Below, piece after piece: positions 32,733 through 41,632 of a DNA stretch of 64,000 bases; the first letter of the stretch is position 1; each line of letters starts with the position of its first letter. Origin of the DNA: Prevotella sp. GTDB lineage: Bacteria; Bacteroidota; Bacteroidia; Bacteroidales; Bacteroidaceae. Made by a program: the position numbers and the translations under genes. The DNA is taken from contig JAFUUL010000087.1 of NCBI GenBank assembly GCA_017483805.1, forward strand, positions 25,526-89,525, given 5' to 3'. The notes beneath the pieces are model-generated. The model saw nothing but the letters and a program-made list of their open reading frames with translations, had not been told where the DNA came from and made no database searches.

Positions 32733-33695
32733 ATGAAGAATCAGAAGATGTATGAGGCCGACGACAAGATGATATCGCTCATCCGCGATAACTACGACCT
32801 GCTGCAGATGCTTGGTGCCTTTGGCATCAGCCTCGGATTTGGAGATAAAACGGTGGAGGAGACCTGCAAGGACAACGGTGTGGACACCTACACGTTCCTG
32901 GCGGTGGTCAACTTTACCATCAACGGCTATGGCGATGCCGATAACGACGAGCAACTGTCGGTGCCCTCGCTGATGCACTATCTGGAGGCCAGCCACTCCT
33001 ACTACTTGGACTTCCAGTTACCCTTCATCCGTCGCGAACTGGAGGAGAGCCTCAATCCTGATGACTCGCTGGGGCAGTTGATCCTGCGCTTCTACGATGA
33101 GTATGCCCACGAGATAAGACGCCACATGCAGTACGAGCAGAAGACGCTCTTCCCCTATGTGAAGTCGCTGCTCGAGGGACGTCCGATGGCCGACTACAAC
33201 ATTGAGACCTTTTCGCGGCATCATGGTGCTGCCGACAAGAAACTGCGCGAACTGAAACTGCTCATCATCAAGTATCTGCCGGGCGACGGCCTGCACAACA
33301 ACAAACTGACGGCCACGCTGCACGACATCTATGACAACGAGGAGTGGCTACGCCAGCATGCCATGGTGGAAGACCATATCTTCGTGCCCGCCATCCGCCG
33401 GCTGGAGCAACTGGCCCGGCAGAACGACGTGACGCGCAACATCACGGGTATGGTATTCAAGAACGGGGAGGGGATGAATCCCGATGCGCTGAGCGACCGC
33501 GAGAAGGATGTGATCATAGCCCTGGTGCAAGGCATGTCTAACAAAGAGATAGCCGACCATCTGTGCATCTCGATCAACACCGTTATCACGCACCGCCGCA
33601 ACATCGCACGTAAGTTGCAGATCCACTCGCCGGCAGGTCTGACAATCTATGCCATCGTTAATGGACTGATTGACATCAGCAGCGTGAAACTCTAA
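32733..33695 (+). CDS. Hemerythrin (RIC/YtfE-like) domain fused to a LuxR-type DNA-binding domain
   Basis: 320 residues. The N-terminal 230 residues are a four-helix di-iron bundle with candidate ligands H88, H131, E135 (HxxxE), H163 or H164, H209 and E213 (HxxxE), spaced very much like the YtfE ligands. The C-terminal part (about 253-315) is a LuxR helix-turn-helix: LSDREKDVIIALVQGMSNKEIADHL, then SINTVITHRRNIARKLQ. A regulator sensing O2, NO or iron through the di-iron site is inferred. Divergent from the iron/haem operon; its 3' end overlaps the convergent LuxR gene by 4 nt. Confidence 0.9.
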   Translation: MKNQKMYEADDKMISLIRDNYDLLQMLGAFGISLGFGDKTVEETCKDNGVDTYTFLAVVNFTINGYGDADNDEQLSVPSLMHYLEASHSYYLDFQLPFIRRELEESLNPDDSLGQLILRFYDEYAHEIRRHMQYEQKTLFPYVKSLLEGRPMADYNIETFSRHHGAADKKLRELKLLIIKYLPGDGLHNNKLTATLHDIYDNEEWLRQHAMVEDHIFVPAIRRLEQLARQNDVTRNITGMVFKNGEGMNPDALSDREKDVIIALVQGMSNKEIADHLCISINTVITHRRNIARKLQIHSPAGLTIYAIVNGLIDISSVKL

Positions 33696-34288
33696 ATCTT
33701 GTTGATGTCTACGTAGCCGTGCATCACGGCGTAGATGGTGAGGGCACTGACGCTCTTCATCCCCAGTTTGTCCATGATGTTCTTCCGGTGCGTCACCACG
33801 GTGGACAAGCCGATGTTCAGTCGATCGGCAATCTCCTTGTTGATGTAGCCCTGCACGATGAGTGCCATCACCTCGATCTCCCGGTCGGTCAGAATCTTCT
33901 GTTGCAGAATGCGAGGCATCTCGGGCATGTTTCTGCCATCGCCATGGGCATGCTGTTGCAGCATGAGGAGCAAGCGGATCAGGTCTTGTTCCGGCTGGTT
34001 GATGCAGATGCTGTGGAAGTCGGACAACTGGCTGCCCCCATCGAGCGACAATGTGAGCACGATGGTTTTCCGACGGTTCTCGGTGAAGAAGGCCCGGTTT
34101 TCCAGAACGATGTTCATCGCGACAAAGAAGTGGACGAACTGCTCAGGATGATTGGCCATCAGTTCGCTCATCGAACCAAAAGTCTCGATGGTCATGATGG
34201 GCATCACGTTTTGAAGCAATTGCTTTAAGCCCAACACTGACAGCGTGTTAGGGTCGATGATGGCTATATGAGGTCTGCCTTGTTGCAT
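33692..34288 (-). CDS. LuxR-type regulator with a degenerate receiver-like domain
   Basis: 198 residues. Residues 1-125 have the start of a receiver (HIAIIDPNTLSVLGLKQLL, D12) but no Asp at the phosphorylation position (FFVAMNIVLENR instead), so phosphorylation is unlikely. Residues about 133-198 are a LuxR HTH: LTDREIEVMALIVQGYINKEIADRL, STVVTHRKNIMDKLG. The HTH and C-terminal tail (AVMHGYVDINKI) are closely like those of the facing hemerythrin-LuxR protein (AIVNGLIDISSV), suggesting shared or competing target sites. A TAACTTTG box lies at 34299-34306. Confidence 0.85.
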   Translation of the reverse strand: MQQGRPHIAIIDPNTLSVLGLKQLLQNVMPIMTIETFGSMSELMANHPEQFVHFFVAMNIVLENRAFFTENRRKTIVLTLSLDGGSQLSDFHSICINQPEQDLIRLLLMLQQHAHGDGRNMPEMPRILQQKILTDREIEVMALIVQGYINKEIADRLNIGLSTVVTHRKNIMDKLGMKSVSALTIYAVMHGYVDINKI

Positions 34289-34298
34289 AATGGGAGTG

Positions 34299-34306
34299 CA
34301 AAGTTA
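34299..34306 (-). promoter_or_regulatory. -7 box of the LuxR-type gene
   Basis: Minus strand TAACTTTG, 11 bp before the ATG. No TTTG 20 bp away. Confidence 0.5.
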
Positions 34307-34379
34307 CTGATTATTTCTTAAATATATGACCCTAAAATACTAAAAAATATTAAATCTTTGGGCTGTGGGGGCAGAATAG

Positions 34380-34411
34380 TTGGAAGGAAACAAAAAAAGA
34401 TGTATCTTTGC
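34380..34411 (+). promoter_or_regulatory. Canonical promoter with no following ORF
   Basis: TTTG (34380-34383), 20 bp, TATCTTTG (34404-34411). The only reading frame in the next 150 bp is a five-codon ATG frame at about 34424; the next gene is on the other strand. It therefore points to an RNA gene. Confidence 0.75.
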
Positions 34412-34416
34412 CGTGT

Positions 34417-34557
34417 GTTTTTCATGGTATTAGATTATTAAGGTTAATTACGAAGATTGACTGTCGCGAGACAAACAATCTTCTTTCCGAAAGTCACTTG
34501 TCTTTTTTTTGGACAAGTTACACAAAGAAAAGGAGCCTGTGAAGGTTCCTTTTTTTA
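34417..34557 (+). ncRNA. Candidate small structured RNA, about 140 nt
   Basis: Starts about 6 nt after a canonical promoter and ends in a terminator. Hairpin 1 at 34452-34483: GAAGATTG / CAATCTTC outer stem, inner TGTC-GCGA-GACA (GNRA-type tetraloop) across a 2x2 internal loop. Hairpin 2 at 34496-34518: ACTTGTC / GACAAGT with a U-rich loop. Hairpin 3 at 34531-34550 is the terminator. No ORF. It matches no RNA family I recognise. Neighbours are the LuxR pair on one side and tamB, converging, on the other. Confidence 0.6.
34527..34557. terminator. Bidirectional terminator between the RNA unit and tamB
   Basis: AGGAGCC, loop TGTGAA, GGTTCCT (one G-U pair), with A-run before and T-run after, so it can end transcripts from both sides. 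Lies 6 bp after the tamB stop on the minus strand. Confidence 0.8.
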
Positions 34558-34562
34558 TGCCC

Positions 34563-37500
34563 TTACTTGCCTTTCTTTTTCCTGAAACGGAAAAGGTCGC
34601 CCACGCCATTGAAGTCTTTCTTCATAATCAGGCCCACTCCTTGGGTGTTTAGCGACGAACGGGTGAAGTAGCGGTCGTTGGTCTGGTTGTAGACCTTCAG
34701 GGCAAGGTTGCCGCTGGGATTGAGCAGATAGCGGATGTCGAAGTCGCCGATGAACGACGGGTTGGCCTGGGTGGCATTGTCGCGATAGCCAAACTGGCCG
34801 TTGATAAGCAGGCGGTTGTTGAGCATTCGACCGCTGACAATGCCCTCGTACTCGGCGTTGTGCCAGCCCTCATTGCCTGTGGAGATATTGGCGCCGAAGT
34901 TCCAGTCGTTGGACTTGATGACCTGTGAAAGAACTTCGTTAATCTGTGTAGATACGGCCCCGGAGAGGAACGACTGCATGGCCAGCGAAGTCTGGTCGTA
35001 TTGTTGCGACTGGGCATTGTTGGCTCCCTGAGTATAGAAGCGTCCGATACCGAGCAGGTAGAGCACCTGCTGGTTCATCTCCTGCTCACTGGCAATGACG
35101 GAACGAATCATCTGCTGCTCCTCGCTGTTCACGTTAGGCATTTCAAGGTCGAACTCCACGCGCGGTGCACCAGGCGTGCCGCCGATGTTCATCAGGCAGT
35201 TGACTCGCACGGTGTTGTTGGAGAACGAATTACCCAGATTGAGGTCGGAGAGCGACACGCCATTGACGGTGTAGACAGCCTGCAGATTGAGGTTGGCATC
35301 GAAGGGGTCGCCGCCGAAGACGATGGTGCCGCCATCTTGGAACGTGAAGTTCTTCTTGATGATGTTCTGAATGGTGATGCCGTAAGTTCCACGATCGACG
35401 GTGTAAGTGCCGAACATATGGAAGGGTCCTTTGTTATAGAAAGTTGCCTTGATGTTACCCGTGCCATTGAGCGTGATATAGTCCTCAGTGTTCTGGTCCA
35501 TCAGAACCCTGAGCGTTGCCTCTGGTGTGGCGTTGATGTCGAAGTTGATGCGAATGTCGGTGGACGATGCCTGAGTGCTGTTGACCGATTGGTCTTGCTG
35601 AATCGGCGTACTGATTGGAGAATGCTGGGCTGTGCCCCACGTGATGAACTCTTGCTGACTGATAGCGTCGGGGTTAGCGGCATTATAGGCAAAGAAAGAA
35701 TTGCGGCTGGGGGTGACATTGCAGTTAATTGTTACCTCGTCAGGGCGGCCGTGCAGATCAGCGCGTCCTGTGGCATAGACGATACCGCAGATGATGCCGT
35801 CGTCGAAGGTGGGGAAGTCGTAAGCCAGAAGGTTGTCGGCCTCTACATCGATATCAAAGGTGAATCGTGAGAAACTCCGGTGGTGCAGGGCTCCGTTAAG
35901 TATGCCACGATGGCCGTCGCGGTCGATGATGGCGCAGTTGCGGAACTCTACATCGTCGGGCACAAAGCGTACGGTGTCGCCTTGTAGGGTGTAGGTGGTG
36001 TTGAGGGCCTTGACGGTGGCTTGGCCGTCAACCAGAAGTTCTCCGGTCAGGTAGATACGGCTAAGGAGGCCAGACAGCAATACGTGTCCGTTGGCTTTCC
36101 CGCTGACATTGCTGAGGAAAGAATCGGTGAACGAGTTGCAGAATTCAACATTGGTGCCTTGGGCGAGGATGTCCAGGTTGATGTCGTTACGGGCGGGCGA
36201 GACGTAGCCATTGATGATGGTCCGTGTATTCGGTCCGTCGTCGCTGACGGCAGCGATGTCGATCTGTTTGTCATTCTTGTTCCATTCAGCCTTCGTATGC
36301 AGGGTGCCCATGCGACCTTCCTGAAACAGGAACTGCTCAACGGTCAGGTCGGCCCAGGCCTGGACGTCATCGAAAGGCTGGGTGATGTAGGCCTTGCCGG
36401 TGGCCAGTCCGGCGAAACTGACGGAATGGAAATTGACCATATCGAGGATGTAGGCCACCTCCATGCGGTTGAGGTCAACCACCAGTGAGTCGGTGGGCGA
36501 TGAAGAGGCGATGCCGTCGATGATAAGGTGCTGGTCGCCATGAGCCACGCTGAAGTGGTCGACCACCAGTCGCTTGTCTGTATAGAGAATGTCGCACGGG
36601 TCTACGCGCCAGTGGGTATGGTCGAGCGAAACCTGCGACGGCTGGATGCGCAGGTGGGCCTCAGGTTTCCCGTTGTCGTTGGTGTAGACCTCGGTGACGG
36701 CATTGATGATGCCGTTCATGTCTTTGTCAGTACCGCCTTTGTTGTCCCAGAGCAGCGAGGTTGCCAATTGGTTGTCGGCGGCCTGCAGGATGAGTTGAAT
36801 GTCGAGCGGTGTATTGTCATCAGACAGTTTGGACACCATGATTCTGCCTTTAGCGGTGTTCTCCTCGGTGGTCAGGCTGATGCTGCCGCCTCGGTAGTGG
36901 CTGTCATCATAGGCGAAGGCCGGCATCTGTCCCTTGATGTCGAGCAGGTGTTGATTGTCGTTCATCTCGATGTCGAGCAGCAGGGGACTTTCCAGTGACA
37001 GGGGGATGCCAAGTATCTGCCGCATCCATTCTGTGTCGGTCAGTTTCAGGCTGGCTGTGAAGTTGTTAGCCGTGGGGTGCAGCGTCTTAGGCAGTCCCGG
37101 CAGTGTAGGCAGTTTCGAGGCTGTGTAGTTGATGAAACTCCTTGGCAGCGTCTCCCAGTCAAATGCTCCGCTCAGGCTGACCTCGCCCATATCGCCATTG
37201 GCCTTCAGGAAGTGGCGCCCTTCGTCATCGTAGCCAGACTTGACATGGAAGTTGTCGATGTGGTAGATGGTGCCAAGCGAGTCTTTAAGGTTCATCGTGA
37301 AATCGTCCAGGTCGATGCTGCCTTCAGCATCGTTCAGGCTGCTGGCTGTAAAGTCGGCATCGATGACGGCAGCAAACGAGGCGTCGCCCCACTGATTGCT
37401 CAAGCCCAGAGCCTTGGGCACGATGCGATTGATGAATCCCGTGAGCCTGACAGCAGATTGCTTCTGGCGGCTCAGACGGCCTTCAACATCGAGTTGCAGG

Positions 37501-38939
37501 TTGGGGTCGTCGACCTTCAGCACGCCGCTCATCATCCCCTTTTCATAGGTTCCGTCAAGATCGATATTCTGGTAGGCATAGCCTTTGTAGTCCAGTCGGG
37601 CAATCTGTCCGTTGGCGTTGATATGGTCGGAATTGCCGCTGATGTCCACCTGGGTGGTCAGATGGCCCAATTCGTCGTTGTCGATGATTGTTCCCAGATG
37701 GATGCTGTCCGTCTCAAGGTGTCCCTTGAACTGTCGTCCATCGGTCTGGGCAAACGCCAGCGACAGTCGGCCAGCATCGGTCTGCAGCAAACTGCGGCTG
37801 TCGATGTCGTTCAGGCCGAGCCCGGATGCTTCGCCGGTCAAGTGCAGATCGCCCATTCGGGTTGCTTCGACGGGAATGGCGTCAAAGGCCTCTTTCAGTT
37901 CGGCAATGATGCCATCGGTGAGATCGAGGTTCCGAATGCGGGCATGCCAAACGGGGATGCTGTCCTGTTGCTCAGCCGAGAAGTCAGCCAGCAGGTTCAC
38001 CTTGTTATTATCTGAACGAACCTGCAACTCTTTGAAGTCGATGCTCTTGGCTGTGCCGCTGATGTCAGCGTCGATGGCCATCGCGTGGTCAAAGCCTTTC
38101 AATCCAGGCACCAGACATACCAAGTCGGAGGGCATGATGCTGGTTCCGTCAAGTGATGTCGAGTAGCGGATGGTCTCTGCCAGATGGTCGGCATCGTAGA
38201 TAGCCGAGAGCGTGTCGATGCATAGTGTGGAGTGGGGCAGTTGCAGGCGGAAATCTTCCAGCAGAGCCTCTCGTCGGTTGGCTGCCAGTCGCATCGTGAA
38301 GCGGTCGACATGGAGTCCTGACTGCTCATGGAAGGCCAGACGTTTGATGTTCAGATTGAGCGAGTCGTTAGTTAAAGCCTTTAGTGCGACGTGCGCGCTT
38401 ATATCGTTGACACTTATATGGTTACTATTAAATTTGCCAGGCGTCAAGAAGTGGTCTAACCGATTGTAGTGAATGCTGGAGTGGCGGACGATGAGTGAGT
38501 TGATGCGCAGATCGATTCCACTGGTGCTGGTGGTGTCGGCAGAGGATAGTGAGTCCACGACGAACTGGTAGTTGGGAGCCGCCAGAGAGTCTGCTTGGTA
38601 TAGGTTAGCGTGGACACCAAAGAGTTGTGCCGAAGATATGGCTATGCGTCCTTCGAGTAGAGGCAGCACATCGACCTTGACGGACAGGCGCGCGGCCTGT
38701 AGCATGATGGAGTCCGACTGGTCGTAGATGGTTACATCATCGATGATAAGGCGGTTGAAGAAACCCATGTCGATGCGTCCTACATCCGCCCTTGTGCCCA
38801 GTTTGTCGGCTACGGCCGATGCAACCTTGTCGCCCAGGAAATGCTGAAACGCCGGCACATGGATGAGCACCAGCGTAGCCACATACAAGGCCAGCAGGCT
38901 CCATATGGTCCAGTTGATGATATGCTTAAGTTTCTTCAC
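34563..38939 (-). CDS. tamB: TamB-like translocation/assembly protein (DUF490)
   Basis: 1458 residues, the right size for TamB. One N-terminal membrane anchor (about residues 8-30, IINWTIWSLLALYVATLVLI) is followed by a very long, repetitive beta-rich periplasmic region of AsmA/VPS13-like repeats and the conserved C-terminal DUF490 domain (about 1050-1450), with SGKANGHVLLSG, GTYTVDRGTYGI, and a terminal FRFRKKKGK. It bridges inner and outer membranes and is linked to lipid transport and outer-membrane protein assembly. No tamA-like barrel gene adjoins it. A TATTTTTG-like box is at 38993-39000. Confidence 0.92.
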   Translation of the reverse strand: MKKLKHIINWTIWSLLALYVATLVLIHVPAFQHFLGDKVASAVADKLGTRADVGRIDMGFFNRLIIDDVTIYDQSDSIMLQAARLSVKVDVLPLLEGRIAISSAQLFGVHANLYQADSLAAPNYQFVVDSLSSADTTSTSGIDLRINSLIVRHSSIHYNRLDHFLTPGKFNSNHISVNDISAHVALKALTNDSLNLNIKRLAFHEQSGLHVDRFTMRLAANRREALLEDFRLQLPHSTLCIDTLSAIYDADHLAETIRYSTSLDGTSIMPSDLVCLVPGLKGFDHAMAIDADISGTAKSIDFKELQVRSDNNKVNLLADFSAEQQDSIPVWHARIRNLDLTDGIIAELKEAFDAIPVEATRMGDLHLTGEASGLGLNDIDSRSLLQTDAGRLSLAFAQTDGRQFKGHLETDSIHLGTIIDNDELGHLTTQVDISGNSDHINANGQIARLDYKGYAYQNIDLDGTYEKGMMSGVLKVDDPNLQLDVEGRLSRQKQSAVRLTGFINRIVPKALGLSNQWGDASFAAVIDADFTASSLNDAEGSIDLDDFTMNLKDSLGTIYHIDNFHVKSGYDDEGRHFLKANGDMGEVSLSGAFDWETLPRSFINYTASKLPTLPGLPKTLHPTANNFTASLKLTDTEWMRQILGIPLSLESPLLLDIEMNDNQHLLDIKGQMPAFAYDDSHYRGGSISLTTEENTAKGRIMVSKLSDDNTPLDIQLILQAADNQLATSLLWDNKGGTDKDMNGIINAVTEVYTNDNGKPEAHLRIQPSQVSLDHTHWRVDPCDILYTDKRLVVDHFSVAHGDQHLIIDGIASSSPTDSLVVDLNRMEVAYILDMVNFHSVSFAGLATGKAYITQPFDDVQAWADLTVEQFLFQEGRMGTLHTKAEWNKNDKQIDIAAVSDDGPNTRTIINGYVSPARNDINLDILAQGTNVEFCNSFTDSFLSNVSGKANGHVLLSGLLSRIYLTGELLVDGQATVKALNTTYTLQGDTVRFVPDDVEFRNCAIIDRDGHRGILNGALHHRSFSRFTFDIDVEADNLLAYDFPTFDDGIICGIVYATGRADLHGRPDEVTINCNVTPSRNSFFAYNAANPDAISQQEFITWGTAQHSPISTPIQQDQSVNSTQASSTDIRINFDINATPEATLRVLMDQNTEDYITLNGTGNIKATFYNKGPFHMFGTYTVDRGTYGITIQNIIKKNFTFQDGGTIVFGGDPFDANLNLQAVYTVNGVSLSDLNLGNSFSNNTVRVNCLMNIGGTPGAPRVEFDLEMPNVNSEEQQMIRSVIASEQEMNQQVLYLLGIGRFYTQGANNAQSQQYDQTSLAMQSFLSGAVSTQINEVLSQVIKSNDWNFGANISTGNEGWHNAEYEGIVSGRMLNNRLLINGQFGYRDNATQANPSFIGDFDIRYLLNPSGNLALKVYNQTNDRYFTRSSLNTQGVGLIMKKDFNGVGDLFRFRKKKGK

Positions 38940-38992
38940 GTTTCTGTCAGTTCGACTTTACAAATGCCGCACGGCATCTGGGAATTTACGTG

Positions 38993-39000
38993 CAAAAATA
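38993..39000 (-). promoter_or_regulatory. Possible -7 box of tamB
   Basis: Minus strand TATTTTTG, about 54 bp before the ATG; no TTTG at the 20-bp position. Confidence 0.35.
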
Positions 39001-39064
39001 CTACAAATCTTTGGAATGCCGCGTTTTTTCCTCATCTTTTCTTTCCCATTATCCTAAATTTTAT

Positions 39065-39072
39065 TAATTTTG
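39065..39072 (+). promoter_or_regulatory. -7 box of the nqr operon
   Basis: TAATTTTG, 38 bp before the nqrA ATG. The -33 place holds CTTT, so the promoter is only half-consensus. Confidence 0.5.
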
Positions 39073-39110
39073 CACTCGCAAAGCGATAATTTAATCAATT
39101 CTTTATATCA

Positions 39111-40475
39111 ATGGCAAATGTGATTAGGCTACGTAAAGGCTTAGACATTCACCTTCAAGGCATTGCTGAGGAAACAAAACTCAAACTCAAGTCGAACGGG
39201 CGGTTTGCGCTGGTTCCCGACGATTTCGAGGGAGTGGTTCCCAAAGTGGTGGTTCGCGAAGGCGACACCGTCCAGGCCGGGGATGCCTTGTTCGTCAACA
39301 AGATGTATCCCGAAGTACGCTTCGCCTCGCCAGTCAGCGGCAAAGTGACCGCAGTGGAGCGTGGTGAGCGTCGCAAGGTGCTCTGCGTGAAAGTGGAGGC
39401 CGATGCACAGATTTCCTATGTAGATTATGGCAAGAAGGATGTGTCGAAACTCGACGGCAAGGCCGTTGTCGACGCACTGCTTGAGGCGGGCCTGTTCGGC
39501 TACATCAATCAGTTGCCTTATGCCATCTCAACCAATCCTTCGGTCGAGCCGAAGGCTATCTTTGTCTCGGCCCTGCGCGACAAGCCGCTGGCCGGCCGCT
39601 TCGAGTATGAGGTGAAGGGCCAGGAGGATGACTTCGTGACAGGGCTTACGGCTCTGTCGAAGATTGCAAAGACCTATCTGGGGCTGGGCATTCAGCCCGA
39701 TTTGCAGGCAGCGTTGCAGCAACGCAACGTGGAGCAGGTAGCCGAGGTGACCGTGTTCGATGGTAAATGCCCCGCTGGCAACGTGGGCGTTCAGGTGAAT
39801 CACCTGAATCCTGTGAACAAGGGCGAGGTGGTGTGGACCATCGGCGACCCCACGGTGGTGCTTTTCATTGGTCGTCTGTTCAATACAGGTAAGGTGGATT
39901 TGCGCCGTACGGTCGCCCTGTGTGGTAGCGAGGTGAAGAAGCCTTGCTACGTTGACATGCTGGTGGGCGAGGAACTGTCGACGCTGGTCAGCAATAGTTA
40001 CGAAGCCGACCACTCGGTGCGCATCATCAACGGTAACGTGCTGACAGGTACCATTACCACAAAGGACGGCTATCTGGGCGCTCACACCTCGGAGATCACG
40101 ATCATTCCTGAGGGTGACGACAACGACGAGATGCTGGGCTGGATCATGCCCCGTCTGGGTCAGTTCTCGGTCAACCGCAGTTACTTCTCATGGCTCTTCG
40201 GAAAGAAGAAGTATGCGCTCGATGCCCGTGTGAAGGGTGGTGAGCGTCACATAATCATGAGTGGCGAGTACGACCGTGTGCTGCCGATGGATATCTACGG
40301 CGAATACCTGATCAAGGCCATCATTGCCGGCGACATCGACAAGATGGAGCAACTTGGCATCTACGAGGTGTCGCCTGAGGACTTTGCCTTGGCCGAGTTT
40401 GTCGACTCCTCGAAACTGGAACTGCAGCGCATCGTTCGCGAGGGACTGAACAATTTACGTAAAGAAAACGCATAG
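39111..40475 (+). CDS. nqrA: Na+-translocating NADH:quinone reductase subunit A
   Basis: 454 residues, usual for NqrA, the cytoplasmic peripheral subunit lying over NqrB near the quinone site. Motifs: IRLRKGLDIHLQG at the N-terminus, a lipoyl-like region (VREGDTVQAGDALFVNK, SPVSGKVTAVERGERRKVL), and GNVGVQVNHLNPVNKGEVVWTI, quoted in parts. First gene of six in order A-F, with gaps of 11 nt or less or small overlaps. The complex oxidises NADH, reduces quinone and exports Na+; it replaces or supplements complex I in Bacteroidota. Confidence 0.97.
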   Translation: MANVIRLRKGLDIHLQGIAEETKLKLKSNGRFALVPDDFEGVVPKVVVREGDTVQAGDALFVNKMYPEVRFASPVSGKVTAVERGERRKVLCVKVEADAQISYVDYGKKDVSKLDGKAVVDALLEAGLFGYINQLPYAISTNPSVEPKAIFVSALRDKPLAGRFEYEVKGQEDDFVTGLTALSKIAKTYLGLGIQPDLQAALQQRNVEQVAEVTVFDGKCPAGNVGVQVNHLNPVNKGEVVWTIGDPTVVLFIGRLFNTGKVDLRRTVALCGSEVKKPCYVDMLVGEELSTLVSNSYEADHSVRIINGNVLTGTITTKDGYLGAHTSEITIIPEGDDNDEMLGWIMPRLGQFSVNRSYFSWLFGKKKYALDARVKGGERHIIMSGEYDRVLPMDIYGEYLIKAIIAGDIDKMEQLGIYEVSPEDFALAEFVDSSKLELQRIVREGLNNLRKENA

Positions 40476-40486
40476 GAGGGTAGACG

Positions 40487-41632
40487 ATGAAAGCATTAAG
40501 AAACTATCTCAACAAGATAAAGCCTTCCTTCGAGAACAAGGAAAGCAAACTGCACTATCTGCGCTCCATCTTCGACGGCTTCGAGACCTTCCTCTTTGTG
40601 CCGAACACGACGGCCAAGAGGGGTGTCCACATTCACGATGCCATCGACTCGAAGCGCATCATGAGTATGATGGTCATCGCCCTGATGCCTGCTTTACTCT
40701 TTGGTATGTATAATGTTGGCTATCAGAACGCTATGGCTTCTGGTATCGACGCCTCGTTCATGGATATGTTCATCTTTGGCGCACTCGCTGTGCTGCCCAA
40801 GATTGTGGTGTCCTACGCCGTAGGTCTTGGCATTGAGTTCGCCTGGGCCCAGTGGAAGGGTGAGGAGATCCAGGAGGGCTATCTGGTTAGCGGTATTCTG
40901 ATTCCGCTCATCGTGCCTGTCAACCTGCCGCTGTGGATGCTGGCCATCGCTGTGGCCTTCGCCGTGATTCTCGGCAAGGAGATCTTCGGTGGAACAGGTA
41001 TGAACATCTTCAACCCCGCCTTGCTGGCCCGCGCCTTCCTCTTCTTCGCCTGGCCGCAGAAGATGACGGGCGATCGTGCCTGGATTGCCGACAGCCCCAT
41101 CTTCGGTTTTGGCGGTCAGTTACCCGACGGCTTCTCCGGTGCTACGCCGCTGGCCAATCCCGATGCCTTCCAGTTCAGCAACGACATGGTGACGGGCCTC
41201 ATTCCCGGCTCTATCGGTGAGACTTCGGTCATCGCCATCGCCATCGGCGCCGTCATCCTGCTCTGCACTGGCATCGCTTCGTGGAAGACCATGCTGAGCG
41301 TCTTCGTGGGCGGTTCGCTGACAGCCCTACTCTTCGACAAACTGGACATGACGCCCATCGAGTGGTGGCAGCACCTGGTGGTGGGCGGCTTCTGTTTCGG
41401 TGCCGTCTTCATGGCTACCGACCCTGTCACTTCGTGCCGTACAGAGTGTGGCAAGTGGATCTACGGTTTCATCATCGGCGCGATGGCCATCGTCATCCGT
41501 GTGATGAACCCCGGTTTCCCCGAAGGCATGATGCTGGCCATCCTGTTTATGAATATGTTTGCACCGACCATCGACTACTTCGTGGTTGACCGCAATATCA
41601 AGAAACGATTGAAGAGAGGAGGTACAAAATGA
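40487..41632 (+). CDS. nqrB: Na+-NQR subunit B
   Basis: 381 residues with about ten membrane spans. The covalent FMN site is T220 in FSGATPLANP. Other typical parts are FVPNTTAKRGVHIHDAIDSKR, FGGTGMNIFNPALLARAFLFFAWP and ATDPVTSCRTECGKWIYGF, given in parts. Holds FMN and riboflavin and forms the main Na+ channel subunit together with D and E. The stop overlaps the nqrC start by 4 nt, so translation is coupled. Confidence 0.97.
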   Translation: MKALRNYLNKIKPSFENKESKLHYLRSIFDGFETFLFVPNTTAKRGVHIHDAIDSKRIMSMMVIALMPALLFGMYNVGYQNAMASGIDASFMDMFIFGALAVLPKIVVSYAVGLGIEFAWAQWKGEEIQEGYLVSGILIPLIVPVNLPLWMLAIAVAFAVILGKEIFGGTGMNIFNPALLARAFLFFAWPQKMTGDRAWIADSPIFGFGGQLPDGFSGATPLANPDAFQFSNDMVTGLIPGSIGETSVIAIAIGAVILLCTGIASWKTMLSVFVGGSLTALLFDKLDMTPIEWWQHLVVGGFCFGAVFMATDPVTSCRTECGKWIYGFIIGAMAIVIRVMNPGFPEGMMLAILFMNMFAPTIDYFVVDRNIKKRLKRGGTK

